From the NCBI GenBank assembly GCA_025617745.1, contig CM046870.1:9302303-9366302 (forward strand): a stretch of 64,000 nt of DNA, in the 5' to 3' direction. The notes under the pieces are model-generated. The model saw only the letters and a list, made by a program, of their open reading frames with translations. It was not told the origin of the DNA and ran no database searches. Origin of the DNA: Heliocidaris erythrogramma. Lineage: Eukaryota; Echinodermata; Echinoidea; Camarodonta; Echinometridae. This document shows, in pieces, positions 13,032-28,000 of the stretch. Within the stretch, counting starts at the first letter, position 1, and each line of letters opens with the position of its first letter. A program made the position numbers and the translations under genes.

Positions 13032-16000
13032 CCACTCTCTCTCATTCTCTCTCTCTCTCTCTCATTTCCCATCAAAATTAATAAAGTCTGGAAACTAAGT
13101 ATCAATTTGATTTCACTGGGAATTTGACTATTATGAAACAGCATTTTTGTTTTGAGAGACTGAAAATTGAACCACATTTAAAAATCAATATCATGTTTGC
13201 ATATATTTCTCCACTTCACCTTTTTTTGTATTAAATGTGTGAATTTCTATGAATATTTTGAGATTGAAGTGATAGATTGATTTCTTTTACTTATCCACAA
13301 GATGCATATAAAACACTGATATCACATCAAAACATGCACTCCTATAAAACAGCCCTCAAACCATCTGGAGCTTAAAATATTGTTTTGGAAATGATAACAT
13401 ATGGCATTCCATTCTCAGCAAATTGGCTCAAATTACAAACAGATTCATGTTTTAAGGTGTGTTTATGTTTCAATTTGTGTGCTGATTCCTTTGCTAAAAA
13501 GGAATATTGCGAAGTAACTTTTATTTTTTTTGCTTAAATCTTTAAATAGCAAGGGTATGGCAGCCCTATAAAGCCAAACAGGAATACTTGATTGTTATCA
13601 GATGTGTAGCAAAAATAAAGCTATTACATCTTAAGGGATTGGAATTGTAATTATGATTAGTAGAATTGTGGTTAACTGCAGAAGCTTTCAACAAGCCGTA
13701 GGATTTTTGATAATTTGTTTTGCATGCTCGTTTCTGAATGATTTGCACGTGTGGGTGTTAAAGAGGAAATGTTTAAATTGTAGATTAAATGATTGATTAC
13801 TTTTTCATATTTTCAGATTAGAAGTGTTAGGGGTTGGAGTATATTTTATTGATGTCTCTGTTTTGTAAACCAGCAAACTCATTGTTAGCTTAAAAGAGCA
13901 AAGGGCAAATAAGTTCCCAACGACATACAGATAGAACAAAATGTGCCGGTAATAATAATAATATAATGCCAAAAAAGAGAGGGATGATGAAGTTAAGTCT
14001 AGTCAAAGGGGATAAGATATCCAATTTAAAAACCGTATATTCCAAATTCATTATTTACAAATCATAAACATGTACAAGTTAGTTTTTTTTAATAGCAAAC
14101 AGAAAATTGAGAGAATATGTGAATTCATGGATGAAAGCCAATACAAAATTGTGCTCTCTACAAAATAAAACTAAAAAACAAGATCGGAGAATAGCGTTGA
14201 ACAGAGGTATACTAAAGCTTTTCATCTTGTACTCATGGGAGTAAACCACAAGAATAAACAGAAAGATATTAATAGTTCTCCGTTAAAATGTTACATAGTC
14301 AATCCAGTGATACAGAGAACATTACTTTTGATTAATTGGAAAAAAAAAACAGTTGTAATAACTCTAGTGTGACCACTTTACAAAAGTACTGCAAATACAC
14401 ATATTTGTCTTACTGAAGTATTTAATAGCACAGCACATGACTTGTATTCAGATATAGCTATTTTTCATAGATTGATATATGAAAATGGAAATTGAAAGAG
14501 AAAAAAACCCTGGAGAATGATTGTAAACAGGTCATTCAGAGGAAAACTATCTTCAAAATCAGTTGATATTTTTAGAGCGCATGGAGTTGGACTTTGTCAG
14601 TATATTTCATACATTTCCTGTTGTTCATTTCTGGAATATCTGTCTAAAAATATGTGTTTGACTGAAATTGAAATGAATTTATTTCATTTGGAAAGTAAGC
14701 TGCAATGTTGATAGCAGAGTGAATGGATGGGGGGTGATGGAGGGTGGCAAGATTTAAATAAGTGGGAAAGAATAGTGTTTGAATTCTTTTCAGCATTCTC
14801 GTGAATCTGATTATATACACCTTTGAGGAAATATGGGCATCAACATTCTGTAAACTTGTCAAACTACTAAAGAAAACAAAGTTTTTATACGTTTGAATAA
14901 TGATTGCTGCGATGCCTAAAATAACTTCCTTTGTTTTGATTTTTAAGATATAGTGAAAGAGAAATTGCTAAGCCCTCCGTAGCCAAATTTGCTACTGCTT
15001 CCTTTGCCTGTTTGCTAGAAAAGTGTGAACATTCTCTTTCAATTGTAGGAGTCAATATTCATTCATGACTTACCATGTACGTCTTGCCAACTGAACACCC
15101 TCCTACGCACCATCTTATCATAACTAATGTACTTTGCTCAGTGACCTTAAACGCTTTGGTCAGCTTATTTTAAGACTTACAGAACCATCTGTAGAGAGAG
15201 AGAAAGAGAGAGAGGGAGGGAAAGAGACGAAAGAAATGGGGCAAAATATCTGATTTCACTATTCAGCCCCCACTCGCTTGTAGGTCTGCCGCGTAAACTA
15301 TTTGTATGCCTTGCATTTGACGGTCTATTCCATGCTCCATCGCCCAAACCCGATATCTTTTACACCAAACCTTTCCTTCTCCGTCATCCAATCCGTTTTA
15401 CTCGCTCCCGAAATAGGTTCCGGCAAACCCCTTTTTCTCGTTCCCTCATTTTCGTGATGGTTTTGCTAACTTATAATATCAATTTTTATTTGCTCCAAGA
15501 AGGGAAAAATATGGTTTCCATAGCAACTTGTGCCCCGCATGTGTGTATCTATCCCATTTCTTTTCTCGGTTATCACTTGAGGGAATAGACGTACCCCTAG
15601 GGATCCGAGCCATCTTTCCAAGGGGGAGCCACTCCCTGTGCGAACAGATTGAATATCAGAGGAATTTTTTTTCGCACCCTCTCTCTTCGTTCTGGTCAGA
15701 TTTAAAGGTTTCAAAGTGTTTGTAAGCTCTGGTAATGGGACGGTATTTTACAGGAACTACATGTAGCTAAGGGTAATTTTGTACTGCTTATCATGCACGA
15801 AGTGAATCGTTTGGACCAGCAAAATGCATTGAGACAAACTTATGACAACTTTCTGTTAACAACAAACACCAACACCCATATGCACATATGGGACTACAAC
15901 TTCTAATGATTGGCTCGATTAGCCTCATTTCTTCATTTACTTTGGTTATCTCCACACCATTATACATTTTCTAGCAAATTCTTTGCTTGAAATCATTTAT

Positions 16001-19000
16001 ATCTAAGTTTTCAACATTCAGTGTAGATAATTTCATTAGATTCTGTGAGAAGTTTTCTGTAAGTAAGAACTTCAGGCTGCCTTTAAGCCAGGGAACAACT
16101 AGGACAAATATTTCATCTGTGTCTAATATGACACCTCGGTTGGCTAATTTTTGTGTGTCAACCGTCTAAATTGAGCGAGAAAAGCCAAGGCCAGGCCCCT
16201 GAAAAATATCCTAACCTTCTTATAATATCCCGCCAGGTTTTCGGTATGGGTTCATCACTTAATATTTTCTCTCTTTAACCCGCTCGAGCTCAATGTCCTA
16301 CACAAGTCCTAGCAAGGGATAATCTAGCTTACAATTAAGTACAGGGTTTGTGTTTTTGTATTTTTGCTTCAGCTGACCTAAAGTGTGTGACTAGAATCTT
16401 ATCATGCCTTGATTAACTTCACAATGATAAGATGTAAAAACTTTAATTCCTGTTTGTTTTGTGTTCTTTGTAATGAATTAACAAACATGTCCATGTTTTT
16501 ATTATCTGTGTTACTTTTTTGATAAATGAACTCAATGCATGCATTTTGGTGTTCATCCGTAATTTGAAAAAAACTTAACAAGAAAGGTGTATAATCACAT
16601 TAACCATGTAAAGTGTGTTTTGAATTAATAATGGAATAATCTTGTTTAACCTAATGATATAACATGTGCCTGCCTAATGTGGACCCCGCCAGTGGACTAA
16701 CTCCTACTACCCATAATCCACCTTTCCCGCCGGCCCGATCATTTTTGTGTTTATGCAACTTTTGTTTTCCACTAATCAAAAGTAGTTGCATAGTCACAAA
16801 AGTGATTGGGAAGGTCGGGCACTAACATCTATGCAACATCGTGTGTGTGTCTCCAGACCAACTAACCATCCAACCAACCAACCAACCAGGCATCACCGTT
16901 GCCATGGTAACGGGATGCGATCACCTTGCCTGGATGCTGCACTAATCTTCCCATCCAGTCATGCAGCGGATGAAAGAGGCCAGCATATAACATTGAGTCC
17001 ATACTAACGGATGCCCATAACATCTACCTGTGCTACTCCATGAAGCATTATTTTGCAATCATCCGTATTTATCCTCCCGTGGAAACGGACACTAACAATT
17101 CATCATCTCTATAATCCATTCATGGGATCGAAGGTTAACACTTTGAAACTTTTTGTACCACTCTAATGACTCTCTCAATCCTGTGTCAATCCTGGAGAAG
17201 CTAGGAGCATGCATGTATGCCAAGGGTGCTCCAATGTATACTCTGGTGACAATTGCTTAACCCCTTCCATGCCATGGGCAGCAAATCCCGCCCAAACATT
17301 TCAGTGTTGAACATTTTTTTTAGGCTCAGAATGGCTGGAAAATTCTTCCTCGTACAGAAATCTGTGCCTTCAATATGATGTTTATTCCTACGCAATGTAT
17401 CTTTGCCCCGTTTGCTTGAGAAAAAAACTCACTGAAAGTTAATATTTAACTCTTGAAAGTTCATTTTTGATAATTGCTCAAAAATCTGGTGGCATGGAAG
17501 GGGTTAATTAAGGCTCTATTTCGTCAAAGATGTAGAGTTGGTGGTAGGGTTGCAATTGGTCTTACGTTGGGTTTTAGGTTTAGGGTTAGGTGTGGCATTT
17601 GGTCCTAGATGGAAATTAGGAATTTGGTTAGAGTAGGATATGGACCATGGGGCAATTGTCTCTGGAGCATGTGTCGAACAGTCCTGCCAAGATCACCCTA
17701 TGTGGCTTATGCCATGGTGCTCCTGCATTTCTCCATCACCTTGCATCTTTCAAAGAGTCAAAGATCCTAAAGTTGAATTGAAGTCACAGTCAAAGTGGAG
17801 GAGGGGAAGCCTTGAGACTTGAAAGCCAATCGTCAGCGGAAGAACATATCATTGTCAGTGATGCTTGATGAAACCGATCAAATGCGATAAGGCACTGCGA
17901 ATGACTTCCCAAGGACCCCACTGAACCATTGCTCCAAGCGATAAGAAAAACATCTTGGTCATCATCATCACCATCTTCAAACATCATCTTCAAACACGGT
18001 CACCGGGAAAACAGAGAAGGCACATCACTTCACAAATCAACCAAGCCCCCGATGAATCACAGACAACGCATCCACCACAGCTGAAGTTTTCCATTATCAG
18101 GCTTCTCCCATTACATCCATTTTCAAATGCACACCCCTATAAACTCAGAACTTCCAAGCGGGAGGACACCATCTCATGTTTTGGCTGTCATCCAGAGAAC
18201 TTCATGATGCACTGTCGCCATGGAGACACATCAACAATGGCAAAAGTGATGGCATTAGCTGCACTCATCACTCATCCTTCATTTCATTCAAAGAAATGAG
18301 AGAGTTATTCTGGAATTTATGTCTTTATGTTGAGTGATGACTTAATCGCCATGTGGGATGGAGTGAGGGTCATGATTTTACTTTGTGTAACAGAAAATCA
18401 TAGAAGGTCATGTGCACAAAAATTTAATGAACATTTTTGTCCTCAATGCTATTTTGTTTTTGTCTTTGCAGGTTTTACGTACATGTAGCAGCTTACCTTG
18501 ATTTTTCAATCTTATCTTTGTATTTTGTTTTTGTTAACGCGTTATTATCAAGTACAAAGGGAAACAGTTTTTTTCGAAGTTCACAATTTATACAGGAATT
18601 AAAATCCAGTCCACAAATGGCTGAATCTTAGAAATTAATATTGAGAACTTCTGCCAAAGAAAAATCCATTTATTGACCCTGATTGATCAGACCATTTATA
18701 TGGCATTTAGAAGAATGGTATGGCTTTGAAAACTAATTATTGGAGTCATCTCCATTTCTAGTCTGTTTTATAATTATGCTAGATATTTGATTTCTTGTAG
18801 AGAGGCATCCTTTAACAATTTCTTTTTGTTGTTGGTTTTTGTGGTTATTTTGTATCATCGTGTAACTAAAACAAACATCAATTTTCACCCCTCTGAAGGT
18901 CAGTTACTGACACCATGATTTAGTCTCTTCTACCTTGATCTGTTTTTTGCTGCAAATAATAAAGGATGACTACATTATTAGACAGAAAGTAAATCTTGTG

Positions 19001-22000
19001 GAAATAGTCACTTTAAAACGAGGGCACCGCAAACGATGATGATACATTCATTGTACATAAACCTGTAATACGTTTGGTATGGCATCCTAAAAACACAGAC
19101 ACAGTATCCTCAAAACACACTCAAGGAATCTTGGTATCCATCAAAACACATTCAATTGTGAACATTCCAGGAAGTAATGCCTGCGGAAAGAATCACCTTA
19201 AAAATGAGGGCAACGGCAAAAGATGGTGAGATACATATTCCTTTAGTATGGTATCCTTAAAACAAAAGGGAAGTAAGCAAACATTATTCTGACATTCTCT
19301 CAGTGGGAGATTACTCTAAACCTTGGTGGTCTAGACATATCGGGAAGGTTCGTGTTCTCTTTCTTAAACCACTATTTAGTCATCAGCTACTATTTGCTTT
19401 CTTCATTATAGTTAATGAAAAATTGACAGATAAGGACACTAACTAACACTTTCTTGCTGTACATGTTGGCAGTTTTAACCACTCAAATTTATTTTTAAAA
19501 ATTAAGCTCGTCCTTTCTGTATTAAGTTCAAAATAAGTTAATGAGTCATGAAGTTAGATATAGCATATTGTGAAACCAGAAAATTATGCATTCATGAAAG
19601 TTTTTATCAAGTTTTTATCAAGTTTTTTTCAGTGATCCCGTTTCGCAAAAAGTTTCATTTCCGAAAACTAACAAATCATAACACTGCAACTGCAATTGGC
19701 ATACGCTCCTTGCTACAAAGCGTCTGTTGCCTAGCAATTACCATAAAAACAAACTTCCCATATCTGAATGAGTTTTGAAATATTCATGATTCAGTTCTAA
19801 AATAAAAAAATGAGGGTTATAGAACAGAGAGCAAATCTCCTTGCAGATGCAAAGATTAGATGAGATATCTTTTGAGATATTCACTTGGGAGAATTTGTTT
19901 GAATACATGAGTGAAATATCCTGCTACCTGATTGCCAGTTTGTAAGGAAATCTAATTAATTGTCCTAGTATTAACCAAAGTTCTTGCATGTCCCAAAAAG
20001 AAGGTCCAAAGCAATTATAGATGTTTCCAGAACATCAGGCAATTAAGCAAAAAATATGCTGATATATGTTATATGAAGAAAATTAGGACATTATATGTTG
20101 GGAAATTATATATTTTTACAAGAATGTGGTAAGTTTTCAGGAAGCTGGATCTACTGTATACATATGAGTCTTCTTTAACATGTGCTATTAATGATATGCA
20201 TCAGTATGGTTAATAAAGCTGTGTAAAATTTATGTAATTCATGTATAAAGTAATTAGAGGAAAAATGTTATGTACTCTAGTTTTATGTGATTTTGTATTA
20301 AGAATCAGTTTACTATTTTACAAATGCTTATATCAAGATTAAGAAGGATATAAACGGTGAAATTTTCTGTTATTATGAATCTAAAGGTTAATATATTTTC
20401 AGGTGTGCAAAATATGTTCATACACATAAACAAATGTAATAATAATTCATGATTGATGTTGAAAACTTTGTCAAAGATCTACGTGAACGCGACTCACTGA
20501 TCCCTTATCTTCACCTTGTTCCGAACAGTGATCTTGTAACCTTGGTTATATTAATTTGATCATAAGTGAGGAATGTGGTTAAAAGAGGAAGAATTTGGCG
20601 AGATAACCCACAACAAGTATAGTCCTGTGGGAACAGAGCTAGCATTGGGAGTAGATTAGAGCTTGAGGATGGATTAAAAAACAGATTAAGACACAAAACG
20701 ATGATGGGGGCCATGTCTGGAAATTTTTCCTTTCCTGAGGGCTGTCGAGATTCCCAGGGCAATAAATCTCTTTTTTATTGAAGTATTACAATGTCTGTGT
20801 ATTTCTATCATGACACCTTTAGATAGGTGAACAAAGTTTGGAAACCCTGTCCAAGTCTTGGTTTAAATCTCACAGTTCAGTCTCACAGTTAGGGGCAAGA
20901 ACCTTGTTTTCTCTTAATAAGATTGATGCTATACATTAATTTAAAAAAAAACACTGCATATAAGGCATTACCCTTCTTATTGCTAATGAATAGAAACGTG
21001 TTTGGATCACATGTATATGTATGTTAAGAGGCTAACAATGGAATAGACGATGCTCTTATACACTTGTATTTGGCAGTCTTGTTCTTCATATTGATTAAAC
21101 TGATGAAATACTACATCGCTAAATACGTAATTTCATCGTTCTCTACTTTGACCATTGTGCATTACATAAATGGGAAATGCAATGCTATTTTTCTTTAACA
21201 TGATAATATGCTCTAGCTTTCATAAATTTCTTCCAACCTCCCCCGCCCCCTTCTCGGCATCTCATAATTTGATTAAGCGGGACATTATCTACTACCCCTT
21301 TTAGATTCCATTATCCCAATTTAGGAATCCTTCCAGTCCCCCGGTGACAAATTATTAAAGTTTTCAACAATGCAACCACTGTTCAGTTAAGAGACGGAAA
21401 TCCAAAAACGAGATCAAAAGTGATCGTTGTGATAAAATCATTTCATAACTGAGTTATCACACCTTTGATACAGATGGGGGTGAGGATATTGGATAATTTT
21501 GATGGTGATAATCGTTAGGATCATGCAGTGGTCGTGTGGGGGAGTCGGATGTGAGGCTGATTCCGTGTTGTGAGTTTCACCACCGGGAGAATGCCTTTGT
21601 TGTTTGGAAAACTATTTACGTTCATGTTTCATTTATACCTCAAGTGGAAAATGATCGCCTCGTGAATGGGGTGTTACATTCCTTATGGAGATTTGTTGTC
21701 AATCGAACAAGGATTGTAAATTGTAAACTTTCTCTTCTGTTCTTTTTTTCTTCACATATTGTACCTTGGGGTTTTTTAAGAGTGATTCAGTTATTCTCTT
21801 TTTCTAAATCTCTCACAAATATCATCCTTTTGTATGTCTTCTCTCTCTCTCTCTCCTCCACTCACTGTATATCCCTTTCCTTCTCTCTCTCCCTCAAAGA
21901 ATTTGCATTTAGCATTCATTGTATTATCTCTTTCTTCTTCTTCTTGATTTAAAAAAAAAAATCATTTTTCATGAAATCATCCTTCTCAATTCTTGAACTC

Positions 22001-25000
22001 AATCACGACGAAACATAACTTTTTCTTATATATCCCCTAAATGTTTGGTGTGCAGTATAAAAAATTGGGCAGTTATAACCACGGCAAGCGTCTTTGGACA
22101 GTGTTCAAGGTATCGCATGTCCTGAGCAGACGCCTTCAGTGGTGAAGCCAATTTCCACATGGAACATCCAAACTTCCTCTCTTGCACATAAGCTGGTTGC
22201 CTGGTTCCTGAAAATGTTGTAATTGGTGCTGAGTTATCACCCATGCTAGCTGTCCATGAATATTAATTTAAGGTAGAATCTGGGGATATGCATGGTCATT
22301 GGGTCAAAAGTTCAAAGGGGTTTTTAATTTTTTTTTTTTAAAAGCCAGAATTGAAGAATGTTAAAGGTTAACGATGAATTGCCTTTAATACTATTCCAAT
22401 GAGTCTATAAAACCAGTTTGATGATTATCACTGGATGCACGGCTCAAAAGATTTGAATTTCCATCTAATAGTTATCCGTCCATCTTTCGTGGTCAAAATT
22501 TTGTTTTCTGTTTAATATCTAATGATATCTCATGTTATCACTCTCTCTCTCTCTCTCTCTCTCTCCTCCTCCCTCCTTCCTCCTTCCCTCTCTCCTCCCT
22601 CCTTCCCTCTCTCCTCCCTCCTTCCCTCTCTCCTCCCTCCTTCCCTCTCTCCTCCCTCCTTCCCTCTCTCCTCCCTCCTTCCCTCTGTCCTCCCTCCTTC
22701 CCTCTTTCGATCCTTCCTTCCTATCCCTCAATATGCATGTGTATTTCTTTCAACCCTGTCTTATTTCTCCTGCTCTTTCTCTTTCATGCGTATTTTCTCT
22801 CTCTCTTCTTTATTTTTTTTTTCTCTCTCTCTCCATCACTCTCATTGATTTTTAACTTCTATCTTAAATTTACATGTTTCCTTCTTGCATGTAAGATGTA
22901 CTTGTTTCCTTCTTGCATGCAGTGAATACTTTAATTCCTATGGAAATTGCAATGGACACCTACCTTTTGCTTTGACGCAACCCAGTATATGAAATTAATA
23001 CATCAGCTTTGGAAAGCATTCATTTAATATTCTCTCTTGGAACTTCATCAATTAATAACATAATTTACTTCCAGGAACTTCATCAATTAATAACATAATT
23101 TACTTCCTTTCTTTATCGGTGTATTCCTGTGGTAACTTCTCACCCTCTCCTGTTAATACATTGTAACTTCCTCACTGCTGTTCTCGGTCTCTTTACTTCA
23201 ATTTATTATACCGTGTAATTTTTATCAGTTAATGATACAATGTACTTTCTTTATTCATTTGTTTATTCCTTGCTATTCTACTCACTCTCCCCCTGTAACT
23301 TCCTCACAAAACATAATAATTTTCTTCCATTGTGTATTTGATGAACATCTTGTTCCTGTGGAAGAAGTTCTTGACACTTATCTATCACTTCTCCCTTCCC
23401 CAGAAGGGACATTGTCAACCAATTACCCTGATTTGATTCAAATGGACTTGCATGTGTCCCTATAAAATTATTCATCGAAATGGTTACCTTAGGTTTTGTG
23501 TTTAAACAAATGTTCTTATCCATTAAAATTTTGATAGATGTTATCCTCATTGTGAGGATAACATCATTTTGAAGCTTTTCTTTATCACAATATGAAATAA
23601 ATGAGTACAATTCCTTCCTCTTCTTGGGGGGATTCCCCTTGCACCCATTGATGTATAGAGTTGTTCATTCTGTTGATCATGAAGGATGTCGTTTAATTGA
23701 TTTTGATTCATTTAGTTTGTGTATTCTATTTTCCTATATGATTTTTAAATTTGTATTAAATTCTCTGTTCAATACATTACTGGCTGGCCTGATTACAACC
23801 AATGTATGGTGTCTTTTGACTAATTCCAAATGTGTAATTCAAGAGATTTCTTTCTTTCAGGGACAAAGGAATGAATTCAGAAACGATATTAACTTTTTGA
23901 CTCTTTCTCTCTCTTTCTCCTAATTATCTACAGAAAAGTGAACAAGTCATTCCGTGGTCGAGCATGTCCTATCGTGGTTCACTGCAGGTGAGTGTCTCCT
24001 TTAACTTGTTGACTACTGTATTCTCTCATCCCATAGGCTTAATACAGGGATGACCCGATTCCCGTAGGCAATGGGTTAATAAGTTACTTTTTAGGACATT
24101 GTTAAAAATATTAACTTATATGGGATAGGGTTCATTCCTTCTCGCAAAATGGCAAACACGTTCTTGTAAGGACTGCTGGCAGAAGAAATGGAGAGTTACC
24201 AACTAAGACATGGATTGATTAATGTACATCAAGCAGTGGACGGGAATGTCTTTAAGCAGCTAACTAGAACAACTGAAGACACAACATCACGGAAACCAAT
24301 ATCTCAGGTTCAATCACATTGTCACCCCAATGTCCCATCACATTGTCACCCCAATGTCCCCTATTAAATCTATGGAAAATACAGTAGATGTATAGAGTTA
24401 GGAAATTTAATGAATGGAAATTCTTGTAGATAAATCCAGAGGACAACTCGTAAAGAAAGTCCCCAAAATACACAATTTAGTTGTAAATTATCATTACAAA
24501 ATTTACTGCGAGCTTAGATAATTCAGATCAAAACCTAGTGACCGAGGCAGGCAAAGAGATTGTGAGTTGAGAGAACAAGCTAATTGTGTTAGCAGAGGAA
24601 AGTAGAGATATAACCGTCAGTTTGGAACCAGATTTGCAACTCTGTGTTAGTATATGAGTTAACGCCCTTCTGGCTCCAAACAGACGAAATATAGATATAG
24701 ATGTATGACTGTAAATTATCTTAAGAGTAGATAAATGATTTGCTTAAGTAAAATAGATATAGGATTTAGAGAGGTTAGGAGGGGTAGCGACATACAGAAA
24801 CATATAAGGAGAGATATAAATCTTTTTTTTTTCAAGCAAATATACTTTATTGTTCAAACTGAGCGAAAGCATATTTACAAACATGGAGTAACCTAGGATA
24901 CTTTCTGCGGTTGCAGAGAAATACAAGGTGTTATGAATATAAGAATGGTAGAAAGAAACAAACTATATAATACAACAATACAACAAGCATACATCGTCAA

Positions 25001-28000
25001 AAAATAGAAAATTAAAGGACATAAAAAACAGGTAGGAAACATGCATGTAAAAGGAACATCCAGGCAATCTATTTGTGTGTAGTCGAAAACGTGTTACTAC
25101 GAGAATTACACAACTAATTGCATGGTAAAGTACTAGTGGTGGATGATTTATGGTAGGTTCATGATTTTTATAAAACGTGATTCAGAAATTACATCATCTA
25201 CTAAGTAGTAACTATCTGCAAATGAAACTAAATATATATGTGTATTTTGAGTTAAGAACGAAACTACTTGGTACAACCCAATATTGAAAGCAGATATGAC
25301 AGAATTTTAAAAATGTATACTGTACACTGATGCGCAGAAATGAAGAGGACAGTCTCTGTCTGGGGTTGTAACCCGATTATATTCCATTCAGGACTAACTT
25401 GGCAAGTATTCTTATTAAATAATAATCAGATTAGGAAACTCTGGAGCACAGACATATTGAATATTAACCTAATTACTTCAAATGAAGATTTGAAAAATAT
25501 GATAATCTCTGATTGGTACACTAATTGCGAGACAGACTTAGAGTAATCAGTAGGGAATTGATAACCAGACCTTTATTTGCTAAGCTTTACTCAGTGGATT
25601 TATATCTTCATTTGGTTTCAATTAAATAAGCTTATTTTGTTTTCAAGAATAGACTGGTCGAGGGGCCTGCTGAAGATAGTCTGACTTGAGGGAATACTTT
25701 GTGAAGTTCACAGTCGAATCTTACCATCTTTTAATCATCAATATAGCTATATTTCTTGGAAATATGGATTTTATTAATGCAAAAATTTTGTTTGATTTAT
25801 ACTGTCTTAACCCACAGTATCAAATTCTCTAAATATAGGTGACGTTTCTAATATTTTTGGACAAAGAAAAGCTTGTCTTTCTTCAGAATAATACAAATAA
25901 TACCAAGTTCCTGTATAGTGCATATTACATAATTTATCAATGTCTCTATCTGCTTCCAACGAGCTCTGCAAATTCAAAATATGTCATTGCATTGTTGGAT
26001 ACGATGGAACAATGTTGGATCAAGATGAAAAATGAGGGAAGGCTTTATGATTGGACGCTTGTTTCACAAAACTTTGGTTGGGATAGTGAATTTGTTGGCA
26101 CCCTAATGTTTAGATATAAACAGGTGTTATTTTTCTGTATCTGACATCAGTTGATTCTCAGTCATCAGATTTGTAGAAAAAGAGCAGATGAGACAATTGA
26201 CCTCGAGTTTGAGGGAAAGCGGTTTGTTAACCCTTTCAAGACAATTGACCACATTTTGTGTTTTGGCTCAATAACTTTTGATTCAGAGCTCTGAAAAATA
26301 TACCAGATGCATGAGTGGAAAGAGCAAAAATTTCTGCAAGTCCATATTGCGTTTGATGCCAGAAATTTTAAAAACAATAATAAGCTTTACAATCCTTAAA
26401 TTGACAACACATTGAGAGGTTCAAAATCATTGTTTTTTATCAAAATTGGCAATTTTTTCAACTTGTCAACAAAATATGTAGCCCTGTGTATTGTTTTCAA
26501 AGACATTACACCTTATTAGAACCATGTAGCACTAAAAGAAAAAATATTAGTGTTGCCAATTTGAAGAACGAAATGTGATCAATTTAGCCCTAAATAATTC
26601 CTGTCCTGAAAGGGTTAAAAATGGGTGGTACAAATTTTAAGGTCATAGTGTACAGTGTACACACCTATTTACACCACGTCTTATTACCAAATTACCAACC
26701 ATTGAGGCGGCAAAAATATGAGCAATATATGAAATAGGTCAACTGTTTTCTCGTATGGGTAAACAATTTTTCTTCATGCATTAGTTATTAGAATAAAGAC
26801 CTGTGTAACAGAATGACAGATAAGAAGGGGCTCCTGTCAAAGAAAAGAAAAAAGGGGGAAACCCTCCACGGGCTCGGTGACCTGTACCGCCCTTACCAGT
26901 GGCGGAAAGCTAATTGACGAGATCCTGAGTAGATCGTGGAATTCACACCAACACCTCGTATTCATTTCATTTCCCCCAGCTTGTGTCCTACTTCTTATTT
27001 GCGAACAAGAGCTGGTATCATATCAACTGCTTATGGAAGTTACCTCATCTTTGAATACATGTATTGTGCTGTCTATAGTATCGGGTATCCTAACCGCAAA
27101 CCCTCTGTATACCATTAGGCATTGTAGGAGAACATTTTCAAAATGATTTTTCAACTGTAGTGAATATTAACCCCTACCATGCCGTGGGCGGCATTTCCCA
27201 CCCAAATATTGGAATGTTGAACATTTCATTTAGGTTCAGAACGGTTTGAAAATTCTTCCCCATACAGAAACCTGTGCCTTCAATATAATGTTTATTCCTA
27301 CGCAATATATCTTTGCCCAGTTAGCTCAAGGAAAAAACTCATTGAGAGTTAATATTCAACTATTGAAAGTTCATTTTTGACAATTGCTCAAAAATCTTGT
27401 GGCATGGAAGGGGTTAAACACCAGAAAGTGAAGTTTTCATTCCTTTACTTTAGTAGAGACAAGTAGTCCTCCATGGATTACTTTTAACTCATAGCCCACT
27501 GGAACCGAGTGGTCTGTGTATTAAGTCTATGGGACTAAGAGAATTCGGTAGTCAAACGGGTTAAGAATTTATGGATCTGCGTAAGATGTGTTTCAGGAGA
27601 AAAAGTTTTAGCACTTTCACTAGCCAATAAGTTTAATACCTTTCCGTTCTTAATCTCTGAATGATTAGAGTTAAAGTATCTGGAATCCTCCGACTAGTCT
27701 CATTGTAGGTTAGAATTCAAAAGACATACATATTACCTTTAAAAATGTAACCGGAAGCAATGATTCACACCTAGGTGAACATAGCGGAAATTTTTCAATA
27801 CCCCTGGTCCCTATGGTAGGAAAGAAGAGAAATTGCAAAACAATTGTGAAAATTTGCCATATCCTGTCCATCGTGTCACAAGAAACTGCCATCTACACTC
27901 TTCATTCTGCCAAGGGAATACAAAGCTCTCTCTCCTTTCGTTCCAAATGTAGATATTTTTACATTATAGGCTACTTTATTTGAATTTCTCCTTTTCAAAT

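Larger units (their letters stand above)
9549..23933. other. 14.4-kb intron rich in repeats
   Basis: The reading phase shows no coding exon is missing between the flanking exons. Recognised contents are a MITE at 9907-10212, a poly-T run at 11539-11563, CT/CA microsatellites at 12857-13063, an X-box-like palindrome at 16898-16911, a TTAA-flanked MITE at 17257-17507, a CTCC/TTCC minisatellite at 22540-22710, a 35-base direct repeat at 23039-23108 and a hairpin at 23537-23565. In the remaining stretches, including 13.1-16.6 kb and 17.6-22.5 kb, I recognise nothing. Confidence 0.75.

Noticed and set aside
22519..22855. Open frames of Pro/Ser/Leu and, on the minus strand, Arg/Glu/Gly repeats
   Set aside because: They are produced by the pyrimidine minisatellite in every frame and have no non-repetitive coding part.
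25839..26144. 101-codon open frame in the 11.1-kb intron
   Set aside because: AT-rich and without a recognisable domain; the host gene's phases need no exon here.
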